This document shows positions 18,676-27,628 of a stretch of 52,315 bases of DNA, piece by piece. The position numbers were made by a program, and so were the translations under genes. The notes beneath the pieces were generated by a model, which saw only the letters and a program-made list of their open reading frames with translations, was not told the DNA's origin and did not search any database. This DNA comes from Candidatus Alistipes stercoravium. GTDB lineage: Bacteria; Bacteroidota; Bacteroidia; Bacteroidales; Rikenellaceae. Location of the stretch: positions 1 through 52,315 of the forward strand of contig DWWQ01000030.1 in the NCBI GenBank assembly GCA_019119615.1, given 5' to 3'. How positions within the stretch are numbered: the stretch's first letter is position 1; the number at the start of each line of letters is the position of its first letter.

Positions 18676-20942
18676 ACAACCGCACGCTCAAGGACTCGGA
18701 GCGCATCTATCTGATCGAAACCACCGACTGGTATACCCCCGGTCTGTGGCAGGCATGGCTCTGCCGGCCCATGTCCGAACGGCTTATTGCATCGACTTCG
18801 GCCGTCGAGGCCGGAGGCTGCACCTGGAGCGGTTTCGGCCCCACGGTCGTGCTGCGCGAAAACGCCTCGAAGATGGGTTACGACCGCTTCAACACCTATT
18901 CGGGCTTTATTTCGCTGTCGCTGCTCAACGTCTTCGACTTCAAGTCTGTGGCGGGCGATGTCCACGACCTGAAACGGGCGCAGAGCATCATCATCTCACG
19001 CTCGACGGCCGAACAACTGGGCGTCGGTGTCGGCGACATGATCTGGTGCGACACCGAACAGCCTTCGGCTGAAAATGCCTACGAAGTGGTGGCTGTCTTC
19101 GAGGATTTTCCTCAGAACTCGCTGCTGGCCGACTGCAAAATGGCCATGGATTTGGGCGACCGGATGCTCGACGACCCCTCGGAGTGGAGCTACAACTACT
19201 TTGTCCGGCTTCATCCGGGAGCCGATCCCCGGACCGTGATCGAGGAGTGGAAGAAGGTCTACGCGGAGATGTACCCCGGCGAGGCGAATGACGAAGGACA
19301 GCTCGAGACGGATCCCGTCCGGCTGTCGTGTGTCCGCGATCTCTATTTCGAGGAGGACGGCCGCGTGCCGTGCGCCCAAGGGTCGCTCGTGACGACCTAC
19401 ACGCTGCTGGGCATCGCCCTGCTGGTCATTGCGCTGGCCTTCATCAATTTCGTCAATTTCTTCTTCGCGCTGGTGCCCGTCCGCATCCGCACGGTCAATA
19501 CCTTCAAGGTCTTCGGAGCGCCGAACGCCTCGCTGCGCTTCGGCTTTGTCTTCGAGGCCGTGGGGCTGGTCGTCATCGCCCTGCTGCTGGCCTGGTACCT
19601 GGCCTTCGCCATCCAGAGCACCGAACTGGCCAGTTACATCTCTGCACCGCTCAATCTGGCACAGAACCTTCCGGTCATCGGTGTCCTGCTTGCCATAGCA
19701 GTAGTCATGGCACTCGTGGCGAGTCTCTATCCGGCGTGGTACATCACCTCGTTTCCGCCGGCCATGGTGGTCAAGGGGTCATTTTCCGGCACGGCCGGCG
19801 GCCGACGGCTCCGCACGCTGCTGCTGGGCTTCCAGTTTACCATCTCGCTGGGGCTGATCGTCGCCACGGGATTCATCCTCCTGCAACACAACTTCATGCT
19901 GCGGCAGGAGATGGGCTTCGACCGCCGCAACCTGATGGCCGTGCAACTCTCCGAAAAGGCTGCGCTGGGCTACGATGCCCTGCGCGACCGCCTGCTGGCT
20001 GACCCGCGTGTGGTCGACGTTACGGGAGCCGAAGGGCGTCTGGTCGGCGTCAACCGCATGTCCTGGGGACGCAATTACAAGGAGCGCAGAATCAGCGTTC
20101 AGGCCTATATCGTCCGTTGGAACTTCCTCCGCATGATGGGTATTCCCGTTACCGACGGCCGCGACTTCCTCGAATCGGACGAGCACAAGGAGACCGGCAT
20201 GCTGATTTGCAACGAGGCCGCCCGCCGCGAATACGGATTCGAACTGGGCGACGAAATCGGCGGATTTTGCGGCAACGACCCGCTCGTGGGCGTCTGCGCA
20301 GATTTCCACTTCCGGCCGATGCAATACAATGTCGTTCCTTTCGTCTTCTATGTTATTCCCGAGGAGATGTCACACAAGAACGGTGGCCGCGCCTCGCAGC
20401 TGCTCTACCTGCGCTACCGCCCCGAGGCCGACGTAGAGGGTGTGGCCGACTACCTGCGGCGGTGCATCGCCGAGGCGGACCCGCACCTGACGCCGGGCGA
20501 GATCCAGATCCGCACCTTCGAGGAGGAACTGGGCGCCGAATACGCCAAGGAGCGGCGGCTCGCAACCGTCGTCGGACTCTTCACGCTGCTGTCAGTGGTC
20601 ATCGCCTTGATGGGCGTCTTCGGCATCGTTCTGTTCGAGACGCAGCACCGCCGCCGCGAGGTGGCCGTGCGCAAGGTCATGGGCGCCACGACTGCCGAGA
20701 TACTCCGTCTGTTCAACCGCCATTACATTCGGCTGGTTATCGTCAGCTTCGCAATCGCCGCACCGTTGAGCCTCTGGATCGTCAAGCGTTGGCTGGCGTC
20801 GTTCGCCTACCGCGTGCCGATCCACTGGTGGGTCTTTGCCGCAGCCTTTGTCGCCGTACTGCTCGTTACGATCGGGACCGTGACCTTCTGCTCGTGGCGC
20901 ACGGCCAACGAGAACCCCGCAGACTCCGTAAAATCCGAATAA
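18540..20942 (+). CDS. ABC transporter permease, double FtsX type (permease 4 of 4)
   Basis: 800 residues, tandem paralogue of permease 3: nearly the same N-terminus (MKIALRNFLTTLRRYK), C-terminal FtsX block (RREVAVRKVMGATTAEIL) and final residues (NPADSVKSE). The two periplasmic domains are diverged, which would fit a heteromeric assembly or different partner specificity. The ATPase gene starts 43 bp downstream. A single ATPase gene for four permease genes implies a shared motor. Confidence 0.88.
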   Translation: MKIALRNFLTTLRRYKASSLLNIVGLTLAFTACYIILVQVRWEMTYNRTLKDSERIYLIETTDWYTPGLWQAWLCRPMSERLIASTSAVEAGGCTWSGFGPTVVLRENASKMGYDRFNTYSGFISLSLLNVFDFKSVAGDVHDLKRAQSIIISRSTAEQLGVGVGDMIWCDTEQPSAENAYEVVAVFEDFPQNSLLADCKMAMDLGDRMLDDPSEWSYNYFVRLHPGADPRTVIEEWKKVYAEMYPGEANDEGQLETDPVRLSCVRDLYFEEDGRVPCAQGSLVTTYTLLGIALLVIALAFINFVNFFFALVPVRIRTVNTFKVFGAPNASLRFGFVFEAVGLVVIALLLAWYLAFAIQSTELASYISAPLNLAQNLPVIGVLLAIAVVMALVASLYPAWYITSFPPAMVVKGSFSGTAGGRRLRTLLLGFQFTISLGLIVATGFILLQHNFMLRQEMGFDRRNLMAVQLSEKAALGYDALRDRLLADPRVVDVTGAEGRLVGVNRMSWGRNYKERRISVQAYIVRWNFLRMMGIPVTDGRDFLESDEHKETGMLICNEAARREYGFELGDEIGGFCGNDPLVGVCADFHFRPMQYNVVPFVFYVIPEEMSHKNGGRASQLLYLRYRPEADVEGVADYLRRCIAEADPHLTPGEIQIRTFEEELGAEYAKERRLATVVGLFTLLSVVIALMGVFGIVLFETQHRRREVAVRKVMGATTAEILRLFNRHYIRLVIVSFAIAAPLSLWIVKRWLASFAYRVPIHWWVFAAAFVAVLLVTIGTVTFCSWRTANENPADSVKSE

Positions 20943-20985
20943 CCGAAATACAAAACGAAATATCAAACTTTAAAAACCATCTGTT

Positions 20986-21672
<687 letters not shown>

Positions 21673-21714
21673 GCTCCGTCCGGCAAATACCCGTCGGTGT
21701 TTGGACAGACTGGA

Positions 21715-21749
21715 AACAGCAATAAATCGGCTATCGATTTATTGCTGTT
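21715..21749. terminator. Bidirectional terminator between convergent transcription units
   Basis: Perfect 15-bp stem AACAGCAATAAATCG / CGATTTATTGCTGTT with a 5-nt loop, between the ATPase stop (21672) and the stop of the convergent barrel gene (21770). AT-rich flanks on both sides. Confidence 0.82.
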
Positions 21750-21769
21750 TTGACTATTCATTAGGAACT

Positions 21770-24070
21770 CTATTTGATTTTGAAGAGTCCGTTGTCGTTG
21801 TCGTAGTTTTCGAGTTCGGGCCGTACGGAAGTTTTCTTCCGCCCGACGCCGAAGCGCCACGAAAGGCTCAATGCCAAAGCGTGATTCTTGCGCCGGATCT
21901 CATAGTTGGTCTTGTGTCGGACGATGCTCGTCGGAATCGTTTCATTCGAGTAGCGATCGCGAACGAAGGGAAAGAAACACTGAAGTGCGACGTTGAGATT
22001 CCGATAGTTGTAGCTCAAACTGACATAAGAGACCTTCTCAATACCTGTCCGATAGAGTCCGACAAGAGTTGTTCCTCCGAATTTCTGATAGAAGTCCAGC
22101 GCGAAATTCTTATAATTCGCCGAGACGTAAACAGAGACAGGGAAAGTCCAGTAACGGTATGTCGGTACTTCCTGTGATGGCTGGAAAAGCTGCTGCGCGG
22201 CCTCCACGCTGCCGCCGATACGGAGGTATTTCCAGGGGGTGTAATTCAGATTCAACTCGCCGCCCCGCCTCACATCCTGCCGGGCATTGTCGGTTTGATA
22301 GAGGATACACCCTTCGCCATAACGGTAGGCGTCGAAAAGGCTGTTGCGGGTATAGTCATAAAAAAGGCTCGCTTGCAGCGTGAATTTCCGCACATAAAGA
22401 TCGTAACTGAACCTCCAGGACTGCCGGTGGGCGTTCTCAAGGTCCGGATTCCCCGTCTGATAAAAGTTGTTCATAATCAGAATCCGAGCGTCGGACATCT
22501 GCAGCATTTCGGGCATCTGAGTTCCCGATTCGTACATCAGGCGCAAGGCGTGGGTATCGTCGAAGTTGTATCCGGCCATGAGCATCGGCGTGAAGGTCAG
22601 GTTGTGGAACCCGCCGCTGCCCGTCCGCACGTCGTAGTCGGCTCCCAGACTAGCGCGGTAGAGGAATGAGCGGACCTTGCCGCTGATCTCCGCATAGAGG
22701 CGGTGCGCCTGCGTGTGGATCGTCTCCTTTTCGGCCGCTTCGGAGAGGGAATTGCTCAGTTCGTTTGTCAGGAAATTGTAATGGCCCCGATAACCTACCG
22801 AAAGCGAAGCCTGTTTGAAGCGGTGTCCGTAGACGACCTCGCCGATCAGCGTCCGTTTCCGGTTGTCGAGATCCATCCGGTCGTCGAAGCCCGTCGGGCC
22901 GCTCTCCAGGGAGCGGGTCTGCTGCTCACTGTCGAAATAGCTGCCGACCAAATTCACGGCCAGAGAGTTGTTCGCGCCGAATTGCCTGGCGAAATAGACG
23001 TCAAGCGTCGGTACGACGCTCTGCTTCCGGTCGGTGAGCCGACCCGAGCGCTCCTCTTCGACGGCATTCTGCGTCAGGACGATGCTCTTGTCGGCATCCA
23101 TCTTGTCGTTTGCCGTGTTGGCGAAGACCCGGATTTGCAGGTCGTAGTTCCCCTCGCGGCTGAGCGAATAGGTAAGTCCGACATGGTGCTGATGTCCCCA
23201 GTTTCGGCTCTCTCGCAGATAATCATAAAGATAGGAATCATTACCGATCCGATAGTCGTAATGTCCTGTTTCAAGATCGGTTTTGTCGCGTTTCATGTTG
23301 ATGTGGGCACCGTAGTTGAACGTGAAGCGGTTATCGCCCTTGATATAGGAAAGGGCCACCGAGCCGTTCGAGAACATCTGCCCCAGTGTGCCGTAGAGAT
23401 TGCCGCTCCAGCCCGTATCGAGCGGGCGGGTACGGATATTGACCACCTGCTCGGCGTCGTCCATATAACGGATCGGCGGCACGTCGTAGAGCTCGACGCT
23501 GCGGACTTTATCGGCGGGAATCAGCCGCAACTCCTCTTCCGTGGCCTTGATACCGTTAATCAGAATCAATACCGACTTGCCGTCGATTGTCGCCAGTGCG
23601 TTGGTCGTCCGATCGACACGCAGGTTGGGCAATGTAGCGACCAGTTCGCGCCCGTCCGAAGCCTTCCCGACCTGCTCTTTCGTAAAAAGATAGGAGGTCT
23701 TGTCGATGCTGCGGACGGTGCGTTTCCCCTCGACCACCACTTCGCCGATCGCTGTCGAATCGGCTTCGAGCCTGACATCACGGTTGAGATTCCCGTCGGC
23801 AGAGACCGCCAGTGAGACGCTCCGGTAGCCCAGGTATGAGACCCGGAGGCGGTATTCGCCCGGAGCGGGAGCCTCGACCGCGTAGCGGCCATCGAGGTCA
23901 GAGGCTGTGCCACTGACCACGGTCAGCGTGTCGCTGGCCCGGAAGAGTGCGACATTGGCGAAGGAGATGGGCCGACGCTGTTCGTTGAGAATGCGGCCGC
24001 GGATTGTTACGGGCTGTCCCGTACAAACGTTGAAACCAAGCAGAGCCAGGATGATGACAAGATTCTTCAT
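21770..24070 (-). CDS. TonB-dependent-receptor-like outer membrane beta-barrel protein
   Basis: About 766 residues from the ATG at 24070. A longer frame from 24277 would cross the promoter and precede the signal peptide MKNLVIILALLGFNVCTG. A CarboxypepD_reg-like domain (about 22-105), a plug-like domain (SIDKTSYLFTKEQV onward) and a long C-terminal barrel with alternating aromatic strands follow (outer membrane beta-barrel family of Bacteroidota). No SusD partner is adjacent. The two-component genes at 24455-26606 lie upstream on the same strand. Ligand unknown. Confidence 0.85.
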   Translation of the reverse strand: MKNLVIILALLGFNVCTGQPVTIRGRILNEQRRPISFANVALFRASDTLTVVSGTASDLDGRYAVEAPAPGEYRLRVSYLGYRSVSLAVSADGNLNRDVRLEADSTAIGEVVVEGKRTVRSIDKTSYLFTKEQVGKASDGRELVATLPNLRVDRTTNALATIDGKSVLILINGIKATEEELRLIPADKVRSVELYDVPPIRYMDDAEQVVNIRTRPLDTGWSGNLYGTLGQMFSNGSVALSYIKGDNRFTFNYGAHINMKRDKTDLETGHYDYRIGNDSYLYDYLRESRNWGHQHHVGLTYSLSREGNYDLQIRVFANTANDKMDADKSIVLTQNAVEEERSGRLTDRKQSVVPTLDVYFARQFGANNSLAVNLVGSYFDSEQQTRSLESGPTGFDDRMDLDNRKRTLIGEVVYGHRFKQASLSVGYRGHYNFLTNELSNSLSEAAEKETIHTQAHRLYAEISGKVRSFLYRASLGADYDVRTGSGGFHNLTFTPMLMAGYNFDDTHALRLMYESGTQMPEMLQMSDARILIMNNFYQTGNPDLENAHRQSWRFSYDLYVRKFTLQASLFYDYTRNSLFDAYRYGEGCILYQTDNARQDVRRGGELNLNYTPWKYLRIGGSVEAAQQLFQPSQEVPTYRYWTFPVSVYVSANYKNFALDFYQKFGGTTLVGLYRTGIEKVSYVSLSYNYRNLNVALQCFFPFVRDRYSNETIPTSIVRHKTNYEIRRKNHALALSLSWRFGVGRKKTSVRPELENYDNDNGLFKIK

Positions 24071-24454
24071 ATGGAAAATGGGGTTATCTGGAAGAGGCTG
24101 ACGCCCGAATTCCGACAGAACAAATATAGCAAAAATATAAAGGACATGACGGCTGTCCTGCTGCAACAGAAGCCTACAGCGTGTTTTAACCGCCTTAGAG
24201 AAGGATTTGACAAATCCAGGCCGGACTCCGCCGGCGAAACAGAAACGGGAACCTTTGTGAGGACCCCGAAACTGCAAATCCTTTGCGATCGTCCGCCGGT
24301 CGATTTCTCGCCGCGGAGGGACAATCTGGTCGTAATTGATCGTCAGTCGCCGCTACATATGATTTGATTTGCCATATATCATTGCACATTATTGAGCGAC
24401 GACAGTTGAATATCCTTTTTATGAACTGGAAACAATCTCTAAAGTATCACGCGA
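24071..24454. other. 384-bp intergenic region upstream of the beta-barrel gene
   Basis: Separates the response regulator stop (24455) from the barrel start (24070). The only signal I can support is the -7-like TATATTTG at 24128-24121 on the minus strand. A short plus-strand frame (24071-24367) lacks a ribosome site and family features and was not called. Confidence 0.5.
24121..24128 (-). promoter_or_regulatory. -7 promoter element (TATATTTG) of the beta-barrel gene
   Basis: Exact TAnnTTTG on the minus strand, about 50 bp before the ATG at 24070. No good TTTG at the -33 distance, so an activator may be needed. Confidence 0.45.
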
Positions 24455-25144
24455 TCAGCGCAACAATTTGTAGCCGACGCCCCGGGCATTGACGATCTGC
24501 ACCGAAGGGTCGGAGGACAACCGGCGCCGCAGGCGTGTGATGAAGACATGCAGGCTGCGGGCGTTGAAGAAGGAGTCGTCGCCCCAGATGCGTTGCAGGA
24601 TCAACGGCGTCGGGACAACCTCATCCGCATGCTCGCAGAGCAGTTTCAGGATGTCGGCTTCACGGGCCGAGAGTTCCTGCGTATGGTCGCCGTCGTTGAG
24701 TCGCTGCCGGGCGACATCGAACTCGAAACGTCCGATCCGATAGTGCGTATCGGACTGCTGACGGGCAACCCGGTTGCGGCCGACCAGCGCCTTGACGCGC
24801 ACGATGAGCTCACTCATGGCAAAGGGCTTGCGCAGGTAGTCGTTGCCGCCCGTTTCGAATCCGTGGACCACATCATCGACGGCGGACCGGGCCGAGAGGA
24901 AGAGAATCGGAACGTCGGCCGAGCGGCGCCGCAGCGCATCGACAAACGAGAAGCCGTCCATGCCGGGCATCATGATGTCGGTAACGACGACGTCGGGACG
25001 CCGCTCGTCGAAACGGCGCAGCCCTTCGGCACCGTTGTAGGCCACCGTTACGTCGAACTCCTTCTCGCCGAGCGTGTCAGCGATGATGTCGGCCAGGGTC
25101 TGCTCGTCCTCGACGAGCAACATGCGGATCTTATCGTTCATCAT
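24455..25144 (-). CDS. OmpR-family response regulator
   Basis: 229 residues. Receiver domain with acidic pocket (VEDE) and phosphoacceptor D56 in TDIMMPGMDG, conserved K near 105 (LRKPFAMSEL), then a winged-helix DNA-binding domain ending RRRLSSDPSVQIVNARGVGY. Its start overlaps the end of the kinase gene (25131) by 14 bp, so the pair is coupled. ATGs occur at 25144 and 25141. A likely binding site is the phased TTAAC array at 26664-26699, between this operon and the divergent GLPGLI/receptor pair. Confidence 0.94.
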   Translation of the reverse strand: MMNDKIRMLLVEDEQTLADIIADTLGEKEFDVTVAYNGAEGLRRFDERRPDVVVTDIMMPGMDGFSFVDALRRRSADVPILFLSARSAVDDVVHGFETGGNDYLRKPFAMSELIVRVKALVGRNRVARQQSDTHYRIGRFEFDVARQRLNDGDHTQELSAREADILKLLCEHADEVVPTPLILQRIWGDDSFFNARSLHVFITRLRRRLSSDPSVQIVNARGVGYKLLR

Positions 25145-26606
25145 CGGAAAGTGTCAGGTTAAAGGCGGAGCCGCGGCCCGGGGCGCTCTCCACCGTGATT
25201 TCGCCGCCGTGTTTGCGGGCGATCAGCCGCACATAGTAGAGCCCCAGCCCGAACCCCTTGACGTCGTGGCGGTCGCCGGTCGGCACGCGGTAGAACTTTT
25301 CGAAAATGAGGGTCTGGGCCGTGCGGTCGATCCCGATGCCGTCATCCTCCACCCGCAGTTCTACCCCTTTGGCAACACGTCGGGCCGAGAGGCGGATCCG
25401 CACCTTCTCGCCGGAGTATTTCAGGGCATTGTCCACCAGATTGTCCAGTGCGTGCGTGAGGTGGAAACGGTCGGCCGAAACCTTCAGATCCGGATCCTCA
25501 ACCTCCACGGAGATCGTTGCCCGTCCGCGTCCCTTCATGCGGAAGCGGCCCGCAACCTCCTCGAGCAGCGGCCGGATCTCCAGCGCTTCGCGGCAGAGCG
25601 TAATTTCCCCGCGCTCTTCGACGCTCATCGTCAGAATGCGCTCCACCATGCTGCCCAGCGCAGCCAACTGCTCGCGGATCACCGTAAGGTATTTTTCGCG
25701 CCGCACCGCATCGTCCGCCGCCCCGAAGTCGAGCAGGGCGTCGTTCGCGGCGTTGGCCACGGCGATCGGGGTTTTCAGCTCGTGGGTGATGTTGTGCGTC
25801 AGGTCGAGGCGCATCTCTTCGAGCGTCTTTTGCCGGAAGAGCGTGCGCAGCAGGTAGATCAGTGCTCCGGCTACCGCCGCGAGCATCAGAAGCGACGAGC
25901 CGATCACACCGGCCATGTCGCGCACGAGCTGCCGGTCGGGATTCTCGATCCGCAGGCGGAAATAGAGCTCTTCGTCGGTTGTGAGCGATGTCGTGAAGGT
26001 GAGCGGATCCCTGATCCGCAGCGAATCGTTGAGCGGGGTAAGCACCACCTCGGGATCCGTCAGCGGCTTCATCGTAAAGAGCTTCACCGACGACGTGCTG
26101 TCGGCCCGACCGCGCACGACATCCACCTTGTGGGGCAGGTCGATGCCTGCAGCCGCGAGGTTGCAGGTGAGCAGCGAGTCGTAGCGCGCCATGTTGAGCC
26201 GCAGGACATAGACCGGCGGGATGCGGATCTCCTGGCGGATGTGGCGGGTCGTCCCACCGTTCGAGACGCTGATGTCGTGGTGGATCGTATCGGTTTTTGG
26301 CGTGAAAGAGAGGCTTTTGCCCGCGCCGGAGAGGTTCTTCACCGTGATCTCCTGAATCATGTCCACACGGATCGAATCGATGTTTCCCGACGAGGAGAAG
26401 GTGATATGGCTTTTCTGCCCGGAGGGTTTGTTGCCCAGCAGCAGGTCGTCGTAGGCGGCGCGGGTCATGGCCTGCATCACCTGCCGCGAGAACTCCTCAC
26501 GACGAACCCGGTACATGTTCACGAGACTCCACACCTGCACGGCGACAAGCACCGCCAGCACAACGGTAACCAACAGCGATATACGGCCGAAACGACGTTT
26601 ATTCAT
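25131..26606 (-). CDS. Two-component sensor histidine kinase (EnvZ/PhoR type)
   Basis: About 491 residues from the ATG at 26606. The upstream ATG at 26639 is rejected because a TACCTTTG promoter element (26636-26629) lies within that extension. One membrane helix at about 10-31, a periplasmic sensor of about 190 residues, a second helix near 235-257, then H-box THNITHELKTPIAVANAAND, N-box DNLVDNALKYS, DDGIGID and GFGLGLYYV. It should phosphorylate the overlapping OmpR-type regulator. The periplasmic domain matches no family I recognise; the stimulus may be envelope-related. Confidence 0.92.
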   Translation of the reverse strand: MNKRRFGRISLLVTVVLAVLVAVQVWSLVNMYRVRREEFSRQVMQAMTRAAYDDLLLGNKPSGQKSHITFSSSGNIDSIRVDMIQEITVKNLSGAGKSLSFTPKTDTIHHDISVSNGGTTRHIRQEIRIPPVYVLRLNMARYDSLLTCNLAAAGIDLPHKVDVVRGRADSTSSVKLFTMKPLTDPEVVLTPLNDSLRIRDPLTFTTSLTTDEELYFRLRIENPDRQLVRDMAGVIGSSLLMLAAVAGALIYLLRTLFRQKTLEEMRLDLTHNITHELKTPIAVANAANDALLDFGAADDAVRREKYLTVIREQLAALGSMVERILTMSVEERGEITLCREALEIRPLLEEVAGRFRMKGRGRATISVEVEDPDLKVSADRFHLTHALDNLVDNALKYSGEKVRIRLSARRVAKGVELRVEDDGIGIDRTAQTLIFEKFYRVPTGDRHDVKGFGLGLYYVRLIARKHGGEITVESAPGRGSAFNLTLSDDER

Positions 26607-26628
26607 CCTGACGCGGTGTTTTACGAAA

Positions 26629-26636
26629 CAAAGGTA
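26629..26636 (-). promoter_or_regulatory. -7 element (TACCTTTG) of the kinase/regulator operon
   Basis: Exact TAnnTTTG on the minus strand, 22 bp before the ATG at 26606. No TTTG at -33; the phased TTAAC repeats lie just upstream instead. Confidence 0.55.
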
Positions 26637-26663
26637 CATATAAAAGTGCCACGGCCGACGGCG

Positions 26664-26699
26664 TTAAGACTATTTAACACTCCTTAACGGAGCATTAAC
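26664..26699. promoter_or_regulatory. Phased TTAAC direct repeats, probable OmpR-type operator
   Basis: TTAAG (26664-26668), TTAAC (26674-26678), TTAAC (26684-26688) and TTAAC (26695-26699) start 10, 10 and 11 bp apart, one DNA turn each, all in one orientation. This is the typical layout of sites for OmpR/PhoB-family regulators. The array lies between the divergent -7 elements at 26629-26636 and 26722-26729, about where -33 elements would be for both. Confidence 0.65.
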
Positions 26700-26721
26700 C
26701 ATCGCGAGGCGGATTTCGCGC

Positions 26722-26729
26722 GACCTTTG
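26722..26729 (+). promoter_or_regulatory. -7-like element (GACCTTTG) of the GLPGLI/receptor operon
   Basis: One mismatch to TAnnTTTG, 25 bp before the ATG at 26755. No -33 TTTG; the TTAAC repeats end 22 bp upstream, consistent with an activator-dependent promoter. Confidence 0.4.
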
Positions 26730-26754
26730 TCCCGGAACCAATAACAATCCGACC

Positions 26755-27615
26755 ATGAAAAGATTTGCATGCTTCATCATCGCACTGTTTGCGACGATCT
26801 GGGCACTTCGGGCCCAGCAGACCCTTGTTACCTATACGCCCGACGGCGTCAAGACCTACGACACGGCCGAACCGCCCAGCGAGGTGCTCGACACGACACG
26901 TTTTGCCGTCAGCTACCGTATGCTCTACCAGCAGCGGCCCGAGAACGAACACCCGATGGAGGACCTTCTGCTGCTCCAGGTCGGACGCAACGTTACGAAA
27001 TTCTACTCCTACAAGACCTGGCAGACCGATTCGCTCGTGCGCGTTACGCCGCCCGAACAGGTGATGGCCAACCTCGGGAGTTTTCACGGCGGCGTGCGGG
27101 ACGTCCTCTTCCGCGATCGGAAGGCCGGCCGGCTGACCCACACCGACCAAATCGGCATGGACCATCTGCTTTACACCGAGCCGTTGCCCGCGATCGACTG
27201 GGAGCTTACGGACGGCGAGCAGACGATCCTCGGCTATGCGTGCCGCCGGGCCACCTGTACCTTCCGCGGCCGCAGCTACGAGGCGTGGTACGCCCCCGAG
27301 ATCGCCGTGAGCGCCGGGCCGTGGAAGTTCGGCGGACTGCCGGGGCTGATCCTGGCCATCAAGGACGATGCCGGGGTACTCGATCTGGAGGCCACGGGCG
27401 TGGAACAGCGCGTCGAACCCATCCGCAAGACCGACCGCAACTACCTGAAAACAAACCGTAAAAAGTACCTTGATCTCAAACAGAAGGCGATGACCGATCC
27501 GGTCGGCTACCTCACGGGAAACTCCAACGTGCGGATGACCATCAAGAATGAGGACGGCAGCCCCGTCAATCCGGGCGACCTCGTGCGCGGCTACAATCCG
27601 ATCGAACTCGAATAA
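26755..27615 (+). CDS. GLPGLI family protein, exported
   Basis: 286 residues with an N-terminal signal peptide (MKRFACFIIALFATIWALRAQ). The family motif FGGLPGLILAI lies near residue 192, followed by a conserved region with beta-strands. GLPGLI proteins are Bacteroidota-specific, of unknown biochemical role, and are often encoded next to TonB-receptor-like proteins, as here (next gene 13 bp downstream). Transcription diverges from the two-component operon, which probably controls it. A peptide or metal role would be a guess. Confidence 0.9.
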   Translation: MKRFACFIIALFATIWALRAQQTLVTYTPDGVKTYDTAEPPSEVLDTTRFAVSYRMLYQQRPENEHPMEDLLLLQVGRNVTKFYSYKTWQTDSLVRVTPPEQVMANLGSFHGGVRDVLFRDRKAGRLTHTDQIGMDHLLYTEPLPAIDWELTDGEQTILGYACRRATCTFRGRSYEAWYAPEIAVSAGPWKFGGLPGLILAIKDDAGVLDLEATGVEQRVEPIRKTDRNYLKTNRKKYLDLKQKAMTDPVGYLTGNSNVRMTIKNEDGSPVNPGDLVRGYNPIELE

Positions 27616-27628
27616 CCGGCTGTAACAC

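Noticed and set aside
24071..24367. Plus-strand open frame of 98 codons opposite the barrel gene promoter
   Set aside because: No ribosome site, no promoter, and no resemblance to a known small protein; the region is better explained as leader and promoter of the barrel gene.
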